Assembly (NCBI GenBank): GCA_036426205.1
Contig: WSYH01000086.1
Location: 248,001-312,000 of the forward strand
Direction of reading: 5' to 3'
From: Ascaphus truei
Taxonomy: Eukaryota; Chordata; Amphibia; Anura; Ascaphidae
Length of the DNA: 64,000 bases
The notes beneath the pieces are model-generated. The model did no database searches, was not told the DNA's origin, and saw only the letters and a list, made by a program, of their open reading frames with translations. Shown one piece after another: positions 19,965 to 30,931 of the stretch; position 1 is the first letter of the stretch; each line of letters opens with the position of its first letter. Both the position numbers and the translations under genes were made by a program.

Positions 19965-20085
19965 ACGAGCTGGCCTCCCCCGACACAGCCCCTAACACCA
20001 CAGCACAAAGCTGCGGGTCTGGGAAATGAAGGAGCCGTTTTGGGGACAGGAGGTTTCGGTTAGTTCCTGCGCTGGGCAGAACACG
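19965..20085 (+). CDS. IKBKB: IKBKB exon 2 with start region and glycine loop (indel-damaged)
   Basis: In mixed frames the sequence gives TSW, then TTAQSCG, then WEMKE, then LGTGGFG. These match the IKK-beta N terminus with its nucleotide-binding glycine loop G-x-G-x-x-G. At least three single-base indels interrupt it, in homopolymers near 20,010 and at ccgtttt about 20,033. The position of the expected ATG before S-W reads ACG (19,965-19,967). Possible acceptors are cccccag ending at 19,904 and cccacag ending at 19,963. The donor is gtgaga at 20,086. The damage resembles long-read sequencing error more than pseudogene decay, because neighbouring intron repeats show the same error type. Confidence 0.65.
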
Positions 20086-20127
20086 GTGAGAGACCTTATT
20101 CTTACACACGTGGTTGTCTGTGTCCCT

Positions 20128-20222
20128 CCTTTTCTCTCACACTCTCCTTTTCTCTCACACTCTCCTTTTCTCTCACACTCTCCTTTTCTCTCACACTCTC
20201 CTTTTCTCTCACACTCTCACCC
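20128..20222. repeat. 18-bp tandem repeat
   Basis: About five to six units of tctcacactctccttttc. Confidence 0.9.
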
Positions 20223-20225
20223 TTT

Positions 20226-22065
20226 CTCAAATCAAATAAGCTTTATTGGCTTGACTGAAAAACATTTCAGTATTGCCAAAGCATGAATAACAGGGGGTAG
20301 GGTATAATGTTACCACATACAATTAATAACAGGGGGTAGGGTATAATGTTACACAGTACATGAATAAATGGTATGGTAGAATGGTTACATAGTACATGAT
20401 AACAGTGGGGTCGGTATAATGGTTACACCGTACATTAATAACAGGGGGTAGTGGTCTACATGGTTACACAGCCATGAATAACAGGGGTAGGGTAATAATG
20501 TGTACACAGTACATGAATACAGGGGGTAGGTATCAGGTTTACACATACATTAATAAACAGGGGGTATTGTATAATGTTCACACTACAGGATACGGGGTAG
20601 GGGTATAATGTTACACAGTACATGAATAACAGGGGGAAGGTATAAGGGTTCACGTACCTGAATAACAGGGGGTATGTAATAATGGTTACACAGTACATGA
20701 AACGGTTTAGGGTATAATGGTTTACCACAGTCAAACGACGGGGTCGGGTATAATTTTACACCTACATGAATAACGGGGTAGGGTAATAATTGGTAACACA
20801 ACTACATGAATCACGGGGTAGGGTATAAATGGTTACCCAGTACATGAATAACAAGGGGGTATGTGTATAATGCGTTAACACTACAGAATAACTGGGCAGG
20901 TATAGGTTGTACACACTACATGAAATCACTTTGCAGGGTATATGGTTCACATTACATGATAACGTGGTAGGGTATAATGGTTACACAGGACATAAATAGG
21001 GGTGGGGTAACATGATAGATTCCACACTACATGAATATTGGGGGTAGGGTATAATGATTGCACAGTACATGGTAACAGTTCACACAGGGATGTGGGGGTT
21101 GGTGTGCGTCTCTCATGCCTGTGAACCGGTTCTGGATATAGTTGTGCAGCCAGTACTGCTGTGGTTTTTAATCTCCCCCAGGAGGATTGCTATTTTTGGT
21201 TCTCTTCTATATTATTAAAGTTCTGGTGAAAAGACTTGAGTTTCTCAGGTAGGGACTCCTCACTTCAGAGCATTGTGTGCAGCGCAGCAGGAGGGTGTTT
21301 CATCTTCTACCTCTCCCAGCTCACATCGCTGGCACAGTCTCATCTCCCGGTGCTTCCATTTTCGTCTGTTTCTATTTCAGGCTGTGGCACTCGTTCTGTA
21401 CGGGCCCAAGGTCCTGTCCCTCTGTTTTGGGTCTTTTAGCCTTCAGTAGTAGGGTCCCAGAGGGTATTCTCTCTGTAGGCTGTGGTAGGTCTCCAGCTTC
21501 TTTGAGCGCGGGATATCATTATCCCCACAATAGTCACACACTTCGCTGCTTTCTTCAATTGCGCTGATTATTGGCTGATTTGTTTTTTTCGCAGGTTGTT
21601 AATCTGTGTGGGGTTTTGTTCTTGGAGTGAGAAGACAGTTGTTTGGCACAGGGTTTAGTAGGAGGTCCTGCTTCTCATTGCTCTGTAGCATTAAGACTGT
21701 GGGGTGGCGTGTTTAGGTGGGCCCCAGAATGTCAGTGCGCTCTTCTGACAGTGGAGCAGTAGAGGACAGCGCCCAGCGCAGCCCGGCATGCATTGTTTGA
21801 TGTACTCCTTGTGTCTTGGAGAGGTTTTGCAGTAATTTCTGTTTGGGCTGGTATCCCATTTATTGGGAGTTCTGGGTATGTTCACAGGACCCCACACCCG
21901 TGCTCGCTACCATACAGAATGATTGGGGTTGATGATGCTGTGCATATTTTCATCCAGCTTCTTCTGGGTGGTTTGAGTGGTACATCTGTTTCCTATTGCA
22001 TCGAATGCTCGGCTGGCGGGCCCTTCTCCTTCAGTGTATGTTATGGCCAGGTTGAATTTCCCTGA
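20226..22065 (-). mobile_element. Non-LTR LINE fragment (copy 2) with 39-bp VNTR in its 3' UTR
   Basis: On the minus strand the element runs from ORF2 C-terminal coding (22,065 to about 21,255, the same protein as at 12,262-13,062 but with frequent indels) into a 3' UTR. The UTR ends near 20,226 with ccaataaagcttatttgatt. About 20 noisy copies of a 39-bp unit (catgaataacagggggtagg plus gtataatggttacacagta) fill 20,286-21,085. This arrangement explains the VNTR as part of the LINE. Confidence 0.65.
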
Positions 22066-22079
22066 TGATCTGATTGTTT

Positions 22080-22440
22080 ACTGTCGCTGTCCGAGTTATC
22101 ATCATTTGCCCGGTCCCTCGGCCGCGACAGGAACCCTGCGCGCGCCGGGATTGCCGTCTCGCGCCGAAGCCTCGGAGTAGCGGTTCCCTCCGATCGGGCT
22201 TCCCCTTCCCCTCTCCGGGTCCCCCGTAACCCCCACCGCCGTCCCCCACATCGCGGGACACCAGGGCTCCCTCGGGAGCCCTGTGCACGCGTGCAGGGGT
22301 CGCAGGCACCGCGATGACGCTTGAAACCGCAACATCGGTGATGCCGGCACGCCGCTGGGCTGCGGCTCGCAATCCCGGGACAGCTCCCGGCTTGCGGAAT
22401 GATCCGCATTCAAATAAGTGTGCCGCCTCTGTAGACCAAG
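22080..22440. mobile_element. GC-rich hairpin element, noisy second copy
   Basis: Counterpart of 13,062-13,402 with scattered single-base insertions and deletions (for example gtccgagttatcatcatttg against the clean copy). Confidence 0.6.
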
Positions 22441-22659
22441 GGTAAATGTGTAGCTCGCTGTCTGGTTCGCAACTCATAATCGCAATTCACAGTGAAATGA
22501 CTGGAGTTGAGTGTGTCGCTGTCTCACCTTCCTCTTGTTCCTTCTCTCTCTGTAGGACCACTTATGAACAGTTGCTATAAGCAGTGTCCGCCAAGAGCTG
22601 AGCCCCAGAAACCTGAGCGATGGTGCCTGGAATTCAATCATGAATAAGTGCGTCTCTTC

Positions 22660-23780
22660 CCTCACTCTCTTTCTGGCTATCTCTCACTCTGCTGTCCTGG
22701 TCTCATCTCCTCCCCCTCAGGGTCAGGATACATTATTATCAGGACATTTTGTACATGTTGATAAAGTAATACACTAATTGGTAAATAAAGACGGTCCCAC
22801 AAAAAATAAGGTTTTTCTTTCATTTCACGCTATCTTTCTCCCATGTCTCTCATATTCTTTATCCCCTTCCCTCATTCTCACATCTTATCTCCACTCCCCT
22901 CTCTCCTCCTCGCATTCTATATCTCCACCCGCTCCACCCCCCCTCTCTCAACGTTGTTTTTTTCTCTCCACTCCCCCTCTCTGTCGCGTGTTCTTCTTCC
23001 CTCCCTCTTTCTCTCTCTCTCGCTCGCCTTCCCCCTCTTCGCTCTGGCTCTCTCTCGTTCTCTCGGGACGTCGCTCGTCCCCCTCGTCGTCTCGTCGCTC
23101 GCTCGCGTCTCTCCCCCTCTTCTCTCTCTCCGTCTCTCCTCCCGCTTCTCTCGTCGCTCTACAGGGTTACGCGAGTCGCGTGTCTCTTTACTCCCCCACT
23201 CTCACCAGCACCCCAGCCCTCTTCTGCGGATTCCATAAGTCTCCTCCAGGGATGCCTTCTGGCTTCTTGCCCCCTACGTGTCTGTCTCCTCTCTCGCCTT
23301 TGAGATGAGTGGCCCGCCCCCCCCCCGGTTCACTCTCGCTCCCGGCTCCCCCGCTTCTCTCTCGCTCTCATTTCTCGATATTTTCCCCCCCTCTTCTCTC
23401 TCGCTCTTTCCCCTCCTCTCTCTCCCCCCCCTCTGTTCCCTCCCTGGTCCCTGGATTCCCCTCTCCCTCCTCCCCCAGGTTGAATTAGGTTATGCACCCC
23501 TGATCTGCTTACCCCCCCTGCCCCCCCCCTATCCGCCTTTCTCCGGCCCCGTTTCTCGTCTCCTCTCTCTCTCTCCAATTCTCTCTCCCCCTCTTCTCTC
23601 TTTCGTCGCTCTGCACTCGCTCCCCCCCCTTCTTTCTCTTCTCCTCGCTCGCGTCCGTGCTCCCCCCTTTCCCATGCTGCTCGCTCTCAAAGCTCCCAGT
23701 CTCAATCGCAACCCACCCTTTTCTCTCATCTCGTTCTCTCTCAAGTGAAACATCTCACCGATCTCTCCCCTTCCTCTCAG
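22660..23780. other. IKBKB intron 3, copy 2: CT-rich low complexity
   Basis: Homologous to 13,635-14,155 but longer and noisier. Mostly ctctctcgctcgctccccct-type sequence. The long frames here are low-complexity artefacts. Confidence 0.75.
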
Positions 23781-23919
23781 GTTGACTCCAGGAACGGTCA
23801 TCTCCTGCTCGTGAGGTCGCTGAGGGGCTGCGAAATTGTGGCTCCCAAGACCTCCCACGCCCATGGCCATGGATACTGCCTTGGAGGAGACCTGCGCAGT
23901 TATGTACTGGTTTGTTCCT

Positions 23920-24592
23920 CTCCCAAATATAAGGGGAGTGGGGGTTCTGCACCATGTAAAGGATAAAGAGAGACTAACATAGAGCAGATTTCTTCTAGTG
24001 CAGGTGTAATCATTACCCTGACGTACCTTCAATGTTTTCTACTCACACAATGGAGTGATGTAATGGGCATTTTCCAAATCATTGCATAAATGGTCGATGT
24101 GAGTCGGGTGGTCCTTGTGATTCTCAGAGGAGGGAGAGACACCGCAATAGTGCATACGGTAGATGGAAAAATGGTAAACTTTAATATCAACGTGTAAACG
24201 CAAGGCTTGACAAGGGTGCATCTTTACAGCATTAAACCCACCGACTTCCCGAAAGCCGGTTTAGCCGCTATCAACCAGCGCCTTCCTCCTGCTTCTTATG
24301 GGTCAGCTCACCTGTCTTGCGGGAAATTGTGTGTTTTAATGCTGTAAAGCCTAAATCGGCTCTCTGACGATCACCCACCGGGACCAGTGACCCGACATCC
24401 AATCGACCATTATGCCACTGATCTGGAAAATGCCATTTACATCACTCCATTGTGAGTAGAAACATATGAGGTTACGTCACTGTTCTGATTACACTGCACT
24501 AGAAATACTGCTCTATGTATTCCTCTTCTTTTTTCCCCTTTTACATGTTCATCCCCCCCCGCATCCCCTTATCTTTTGGAGAATAAACTTTT
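23920..24592. mobile_element. Foldback in IKBKB intron 4, copy 2
   Basis: Noisy counterpart of the foldback at 14,288-14,932, arms still inverted. Confidence 0.65.
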
Positions 24593-25104
24593 TGAGAAGA
24601 CGTTTGGAACAAGTCCCTTTGAAAGGGTTGAGTGGAGGATCGCACCTCTATATATCCTCTGTGTCATTACAAAATATATATCTATTCCGTTTCACACTGA
24701 TTTGGTATATACATAATCCTGTTCTCTGAGATCACTTTAAGGATTGTTTCCACGTACTATTTTATTGTCTGGCCTTGCACTTAGATATTTAATTTTATAG
24801 GGAGTGTTGAGCGCCACTTGTTTTTTGTAGTCTATGTAGCGGTATGTGTGTGTGTGGTGACGCTGTGTGTGCCTGACATCTGTGAGCGTGCATGTGGCGC
24901 AAGTCTGGGAGTGACACGTGTGTGTGTTCACAGCGAGGCCGGCGAGGTGTTCCTTTGTTGAGAGCTTTCCCTTCCTTGCAGTACCTGAATCAGTATGAGA
25001 ATTGCTGTGGGCTGCAGGAGGGAGCGATACTGACTCTGCTGTGCGACATTTGTGAGTAAACCGTCAAACACACAGACATATGCTCGCCGACACAGTTACA
25101 CAAA

Positions 25105-25765
25105 CACGTGTGGATGCAGTCACAGCCAGACGCAGTTACACACACACACACACATGCGATGCATCACACGCCAGACGCTCAGTTACAACACACACACACA
25201 TGCGGAGCATCACAACAGCCAACTCAGTTACACACACCACCTGCGATGCAGTCACAAGCAGACGCAAGTTCACACACACCCATGCGGCTGCATTCCAGCC
25301 ATACGCGTTACACACACACACATGCGGGATGCATTCACCGCCGACGCGTTACAACACCACACATGCGGATGCAGTCGCAGCCAGACGTCCGTTACAAAAC
25401 ACACACATTCGGATACAGTCCACAGACAAGCCAGACGCAGTGTTCACAACTCCACACCAAACGTGCGGATGCCCAGTCGCAGCATACCAGTTACACACAC
25501 ACACACACAGACATGCGATCAGTCGCAGCCAGACGCAGTTAACACACCCACACATGCGGATCAGTCCAGCCAGACTCGTTTACCCACATCATGCGGATTC
25601 ATTCACGCCAGACTCATTTTACACACACACATGCGGATGCAGTCCCCCCAGACGCAGTTACACACACACATCGATGCAGTCATCAAGCCAGCCAGACGCC
25701 GTTACACACACACATTCGGATGCAGTCCACACCAGACTCAGTTACAACACCATGCGGATGCGTTG
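25105..25765. repeat. 42-bp minisatellite after IKBKB exon 5 (copy 2)
   Basis: Same array as 15,465-16,105, with frequent one-base losses and substitutions in nearly every unit. Followed by the AC-rich minisatellite to about 26,340. Confidence 0.9.
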
Positions 25766-26344
25766 GCGGACACAGAAGGACAGTGACACAGAGCCAGGAC
25801 AGGACACTGACCAACAATACAACAGGACACTGACGTAATCCACACACATTCACTTACACACAGGCAGGCACTAACCCCCTCCCACGCACAACATGCCACA
25901 ACCACATTCACATACACACATGGCGAACTGCTTGAACCACCCCCCCTCCCCCCCCCCCCAACAAACACACATAACACACACAACACCACACACTCCAGAA
26001 CCATACAGGCAGGACACCGACACCCCACACATTCCACACACACACACATATAAGGCATTGACCCCCCCACCCACCACATTCAAAAACACCAGGCAGACCC
26101 TGACACCCCCCCACCACCTTCCAAACACACACACCGGTATTAAACGCTTACCCACACACACATTCCTAACAACAGAGGCAGGACATTTCGCACACATACA
26201 TATTTACATATTCCAAAACGCACACAGGGTAGGGTACTTGGACAAAACCTCACCAGCCCCCTCCTCTCCCCCCCCCCCTCCCCCCCCATCCCCACACACA
26301 AACACGCAGGGCAGAACACTGACCCACACACCTGCAAAGCCCGC

Positions 26345-26628
26345 ACAGGATCGGAAGAATCCGGCAGGATCAGCCGTGCGTGCCGAAAAAGCAGCGCTGA
26401 CGTAGTGCCAAACAAAGGTGTACATAAACTACATACAAGTGGGGTACTTACAATATCCTCTGCGGTATGTGCTTTATCAAAGAGTGTCAACACCTACCTC
26501 AGAGGATTGTCATACCCGCACTTGTATTTCGTTGTATGTACAACACCTTTTGTTTAGTCACTACGACCCAGCGCTGCTTTTTTCGGCAGCGCACCGGCTG
26601 TTCCTTCCTGGATTCTTCCTTTGTCTAC
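26345..26628. mobile_element. Palindromic MITE at the right end of the duplicated segment
   Basis: The left arm (26,352-26,455) with gccgaaaaagcagcgctg pairs with the right arm (26,515-26,626) with cagcgctgcttttttcggc. Its outer edges contain ggaagaatcc and ggattcttcc. The outermost left bases occur in both IKBKB copies, but the body is only in copy 2. The alignment of the copies breaks exactly here. Confidence 0.65.
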
Positions 26629-26629
26629 A

Positions 26630-27570
26630 CTTTGCCTGGGAGCACGCCTGCAGGAGTCCTCGCAGCGGACCATGAGTTGTTTTATCAGACCTATTCAACA
26701 TTATTGTGCTGAATCATGAGCCAGTTGATTTACAATACATACAATACATGTATGTGCATAAACACCCCCCCCCCGGGTCGGTGTGGTTTGAATGCGCTGG
26801 CAGTTCCGCTTATGCGGGATGCCTGCGACTGCCTCACATCTCCCTGAATAGGGTTTAGTCACACTTGCATTTCTTCATGCTGTTACATCCACGGTCACAC
26901 ATACAGACATACAATTCTGGGCTTATTATAAGGACTTCTGCTGATATATTGTTCAAGTTTGAACTGAGGACTTTTATATTGATTACCAACTGTATGTTTT
27001 TTTTTGGACGCACCGGGTTTTGGGACTGGTTTCCAGCCCATTTAACCAAAACACACACGGCAGGATACTGACCCACGCAAACACATTCCAAAACAAAGGG
27101 TAGGACACTGGCACCTCCTCCACCCCTTCCACACCACACAGCAGGACACTGGATTCCTCCCCCCCCTCCCCCCCCCCCCCCCAACACACACATTCCAGAA
27201 CACACATACACAACAGAACACTGACACACACACATTCAAACAGCAGGACACTAACCCACATATATTTACACACACAGATATGCGCAGAGTGTATATATAT
27301 ATATATCTACAAACACCCACACCCACCCCACAAGGACAGACACCATCCACACACACAACACACCGACAGCCCTATATATAAACACTGTCCAAGCTAAATG
27401 ATACATCTATACACATGTATCCCCCCTCACTGTTGCCTCCTTTGAATATTCCTGCCTAACACCTCCACCTTGCTTGGGGTTATTTCTGCCTCTCTCTTTA
27501 CCTGAATAACTAATGGTCTACCGCTCACCAATCGGTAATAGTGAGAGCAACCGGTGCAAAGGAATAGTAC
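26630..27570. other. IKBKB intron 5, low-complexity and unidentified sequence
   Basis: Includes an AC-rich minisatellite related to 16.1-16.6 kb (27,040-27,270), poly-C runs and a (TA)n run at 27,290-27,307. No gene. Confidence 0.6.
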
Positions 27571-27574
27571 CGAC

Positions 27575-30500
27575 AGAACAAACAAACAAGAAGACACAGA
27601 TGGTCTCCCAAAGATCCCTTTTTAACTGCACAACAAGGCGGCTGCTATATGAATAGGGGTACAATACTCCTGACATATGTCTATAAGCTGTATGGGGTAC
27701 AGAAAGTAACCGCTCCCAGCACTGTGGGAGGACAGTTACCAATAAAAGCCTAGTGCAGGCCAAAATAATAAAGGGATGACGTCATCGCGTTGACGTCGGA
27801 GGTCACGGGTGAGACCGTTCTGGTGTACTGGGGGGCAGGTGTGTTTTGACTAGTGGCAGGCACTGCAGGCGGTATACAACTTGTGCACCGATTACCGTGA
27901 GTAGACATTGAGCTACAACATTTGCAATATGGTTTACTTTGGCTTTCCTGACACATAGGCTTTATTGGAGTTTGGCCGTCAGATTACCATTTCTGCTGTG
28001 TCATTTGCATCTTGTCACTACCGTTGATTATACCGATACCATGATTACACACCCTTGCCACTAACATTGAGAGGAGGCTTTATCTAGGGAGATATATATT
28101 GTTATGTTATACATAGGACTACGAACTCGGGAAAAGGGATAGGGGAGGGGGAAGGGCAACCCTCACTACAGCTAGGAGAAGTGATAGTGGTGCTACTATC
28201 TGGGGTGATAAATCGAGAGATCACACAGAGAGAAAGAACCCCAATGGAGGCACTCAATCACAGAAACAAGGCAATGGAGATAGGGGGGTGTAGTAACATA
28301 TGGTAGGAGTGAATGAGTTAAAAATAGTTTAATGGGAGTAAATACTCAACTGAAATAAATGGAACACTAGGTACAAATATTTAGACTCAACGGTGAGCCA
28401 AAAAAGCGGCGAAATAAAAAAGGGCCGGATACAGCGCGTTACGTGTGCTGCCTTCCTGAAAGTGTGACAGGATGCAGGTAAGTGAATATGTACAGCCAGG
28501 TAACCTGTTGACAGATACAAGAGCTGAGAGTCCAGCCACTAGTAAGGCTTAGTGTTTAGCCACTGCTAGTAAGGGTACTCTCATGCAAACTAGTAATGTA
28601 GAGCAACCTACCATGAGATGTATGGCCATAGGGTCAAGCAACGTGACCAAGAGAAAGCACAGTGAGTGTCAAAGTAAATCTGGCTTCATTGTGTAAGGGT
28701 CTGATAGTGGTTAAGTCTGTTCTGCTGACTGGCCCAGAATCACAGTAAGACCTCAGTCTCTAGTGTGTGGTTTGTCGAGATAAGCACACAGTATAACACT
28801 TGGGCTGCAGCTCCCACTCACTTAGGGGGGCTGGTAAAGACAGCTATGGTCAATGGTAGGCAGGTGTGCAGCTCGAACAAAGTACACAAGTAGTGTCTAC
28901 TTACAACATGTGGGTGAACGGGTATCCGGACAAACTACAAAGAGTCCCCGTGAGGATCTTATGCTATGCACCTACTTGCTAATGCTTGGTGCTTAAAGTC
29001 CTAACCGAGGGTGCTGCTGTAGATTAAAAACAAGGATATGCTAGTGCATACACATAGCTCGAGGCATAGAGCTAGTGGAAGAGGTCGCGCTCCGATCACG
29101 AGCGCTAGTCCCGCCCCTCTGACGTGATGACGTCACTGCCGACGTACGTTTCGCTAAACATGCTTTCTCAAGGCTGGACGGGAGCTTGTGTACAGCTCCC
29201 AGTATTTGCGAGAACATGTGCTCTGATAGGTTAGTAAGTGTCCTATTCTAGGACTGATGTTAAGTAAACAGAGTGGGTAGTGTTCGTATGTGTGTGTGCC
29301 AACAGCGCTACGTGAGGACACCTGCTATATGCGGCTACACTCAAATCAAGACTAATTGGGCAGAGTCATGGGGAATAATGTAAGTATATGGCATGCGAAA
29401 CGTACGTCGGCAGTGACGTCAGAGGGGCGGGGCTTGCGCTCGTGATCGGAGCGCGACCGCTTCCACTAGCTCTATGCCTGGAGCTATGTGTATGCACTAG
29501 CATATCCTTGTTTGTAATCTACAGCAGCACCCTCGGTTAGGACTTTGAGCACCAAGCATTAGCAAGTAGGTGCATAGCTATTAAGCGTCATCACGGGGAC
29601 TGCTGTAGTTTGGTCCGATACCCTGTTCACCCACCTTTGTAATAGACACTACTTGTGTACTACTGTTTCGAGCTGCACACCTGCCTACCATTGACCATAG
29701 CTGTTAGCTGACTTTACCAGCCCCCCTAAGTGAGTGGGAGCTGCAGCCCAAGTGTTATACTTAGTGTGCTTATCTCGACACACACACTAGAGACTGAGGT
29801 CTTACTGTGATTCTGGGCCAGTCAGAACAGACTTAACCACTATCCAGACCCTTACACATGAAGCCAGATTTACTTTGACACTCACTGTGCTTCTCTTGGT
29901 CACATTGCTTGACCCTATGGCCGTACCATCTCATGGGTAGGTTTGCTCTAAATTACTAATTTGCATGAGAGTACCCTTACTAGCAGTGGCTAAACACTAA
30001 GCCTTTACTAGTGGCTGGACTCTCAGCACTTGTATCTGTCAACAGGTTACCTGGCTGTACATATTCACTTACCTGCATCCTGTCACACTTTCAGGAAGGC
30101 AGCACATACGTAACGCGCTGTATCCGGCCTTTTTATTTCGCCGCTTTTTTGGCTCACCGTTGAGTCTAAATTATTTGTTACCCTAGTGTTCCATTTATTT
30201 CAGTTGAGTATTTACTCCCATTAAACTATTTTTAACTCATTCACTCCTCACCATATGTTACTACACCCCTATCTCCATTGCCTTGTTCTGTGATTGAGTG
30301 CTCTCCATTGGGGTTCTTTTCTCTCTGTGTGATCTTATGTTATACATACACTAAGGTGTTCCAGAGTCTATTTAGACTTACATGTATATGATACATCCAT
30401 ATACCTGTCCATTCTGCCTTTGATAGATACCTCCTCACTTCACCCCACACCTAGATTCAGTTACCACCACTAGTGATTACTAGACCAATTATCTATTGGA

Positions 30501-30800
30501 TTATCCACTCTATTCCCCTCTGGTGTTACCCATCACCCTGCGTTTTAATTGTTTTTATGCTATTTGAGTATGCGCCGTTGTTTTGCATTTAATAAAACTT
30601 TATTATTTTGCCTATATCAGGCTTTTATTGGTAACTGTCCTCCCACAGTGCTGGGAGCGGTTACTTTCTGTACCCCATACAGCTTATCAGACTATCTGTC
30701 AGGGAGTATTGTACCCCTATTCCATATAGCAGCCTTGTTGTGCAGTTAAAAAGGGATCTTTGGGAGACCATCTGTGTCTTCTTGTTTGTTTGTTTGTTCC
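27575..30800. mobile_element. 3.2-kb Penelope-like foldback immediately before IKBKB exon 6
   Basis: Inverted arms of more than 1 kb: 27,575-27,775 pairs with 30,590-30,800, and 28,210-29,163 pairs with 29,391-30,335. The centre is 29,164-29,390. The inner arm edges carry the pseudo-LTR block gacgtacgtttcg..tttctcaagg on the minus strand and gaaacgtacgtc on the plus strand. No reverse transcriptase is present. The right arm ends about 40 bases before the exon 6 acceptor. Confidence 0.75.
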
Positions 30801-30842
30801 CTCTTTACCTACCTGGAGTAATTTCCTCCTGTTTGTCCGCAG

Positions 30843-30931
30843 CCTCTGCCCTCCGGTACCTGCATGAGAATCGAATCATCCACAGGGACCTGAAACCAGA
30901 GAACATCGTCCTGCAGCCGGGGGAGCACAGG
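30843..30931 (+). CDS. IKBKB: IKBKB exon 6, catalytic loop
   Basis: Acceptor ctgtttgtccgcag; donor gtgagc. Encodes [20 protein letters not shown] then IVLQPGEHR. The HRD-x-K-x-x-N catalytic loop of a Ser/Thr kinase is complete (Asp base, Lys, Asn). Confidence 0.95.

Larger units (their letters stand above)
22556..25051 (+). pseudogene. IKBKB: IKBKB exons 3-5, copy 2 (normal position, indel-damaged)
   Basis: Exon 3 (22,556-22,647) and exon 4 (23,781 to about 23,899) have several one-base indels that break the frame. The exon 4 donor reads cagttatg instead of aaggtatg. Exon 5 (24,982-25,051) is intact: acceptor ccttccttgcag, [20 protein letters not shown] then CDI, donor gtgagt. So copy 1 is the better read for exons 3-4 and copy 2 for exon 5. 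This suggests one locus represented twice with independent errors, or two haplotypes. It follows exons 1-2 and precedes exon 6, so this is the expected genomic position. Confidence 0.75.
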
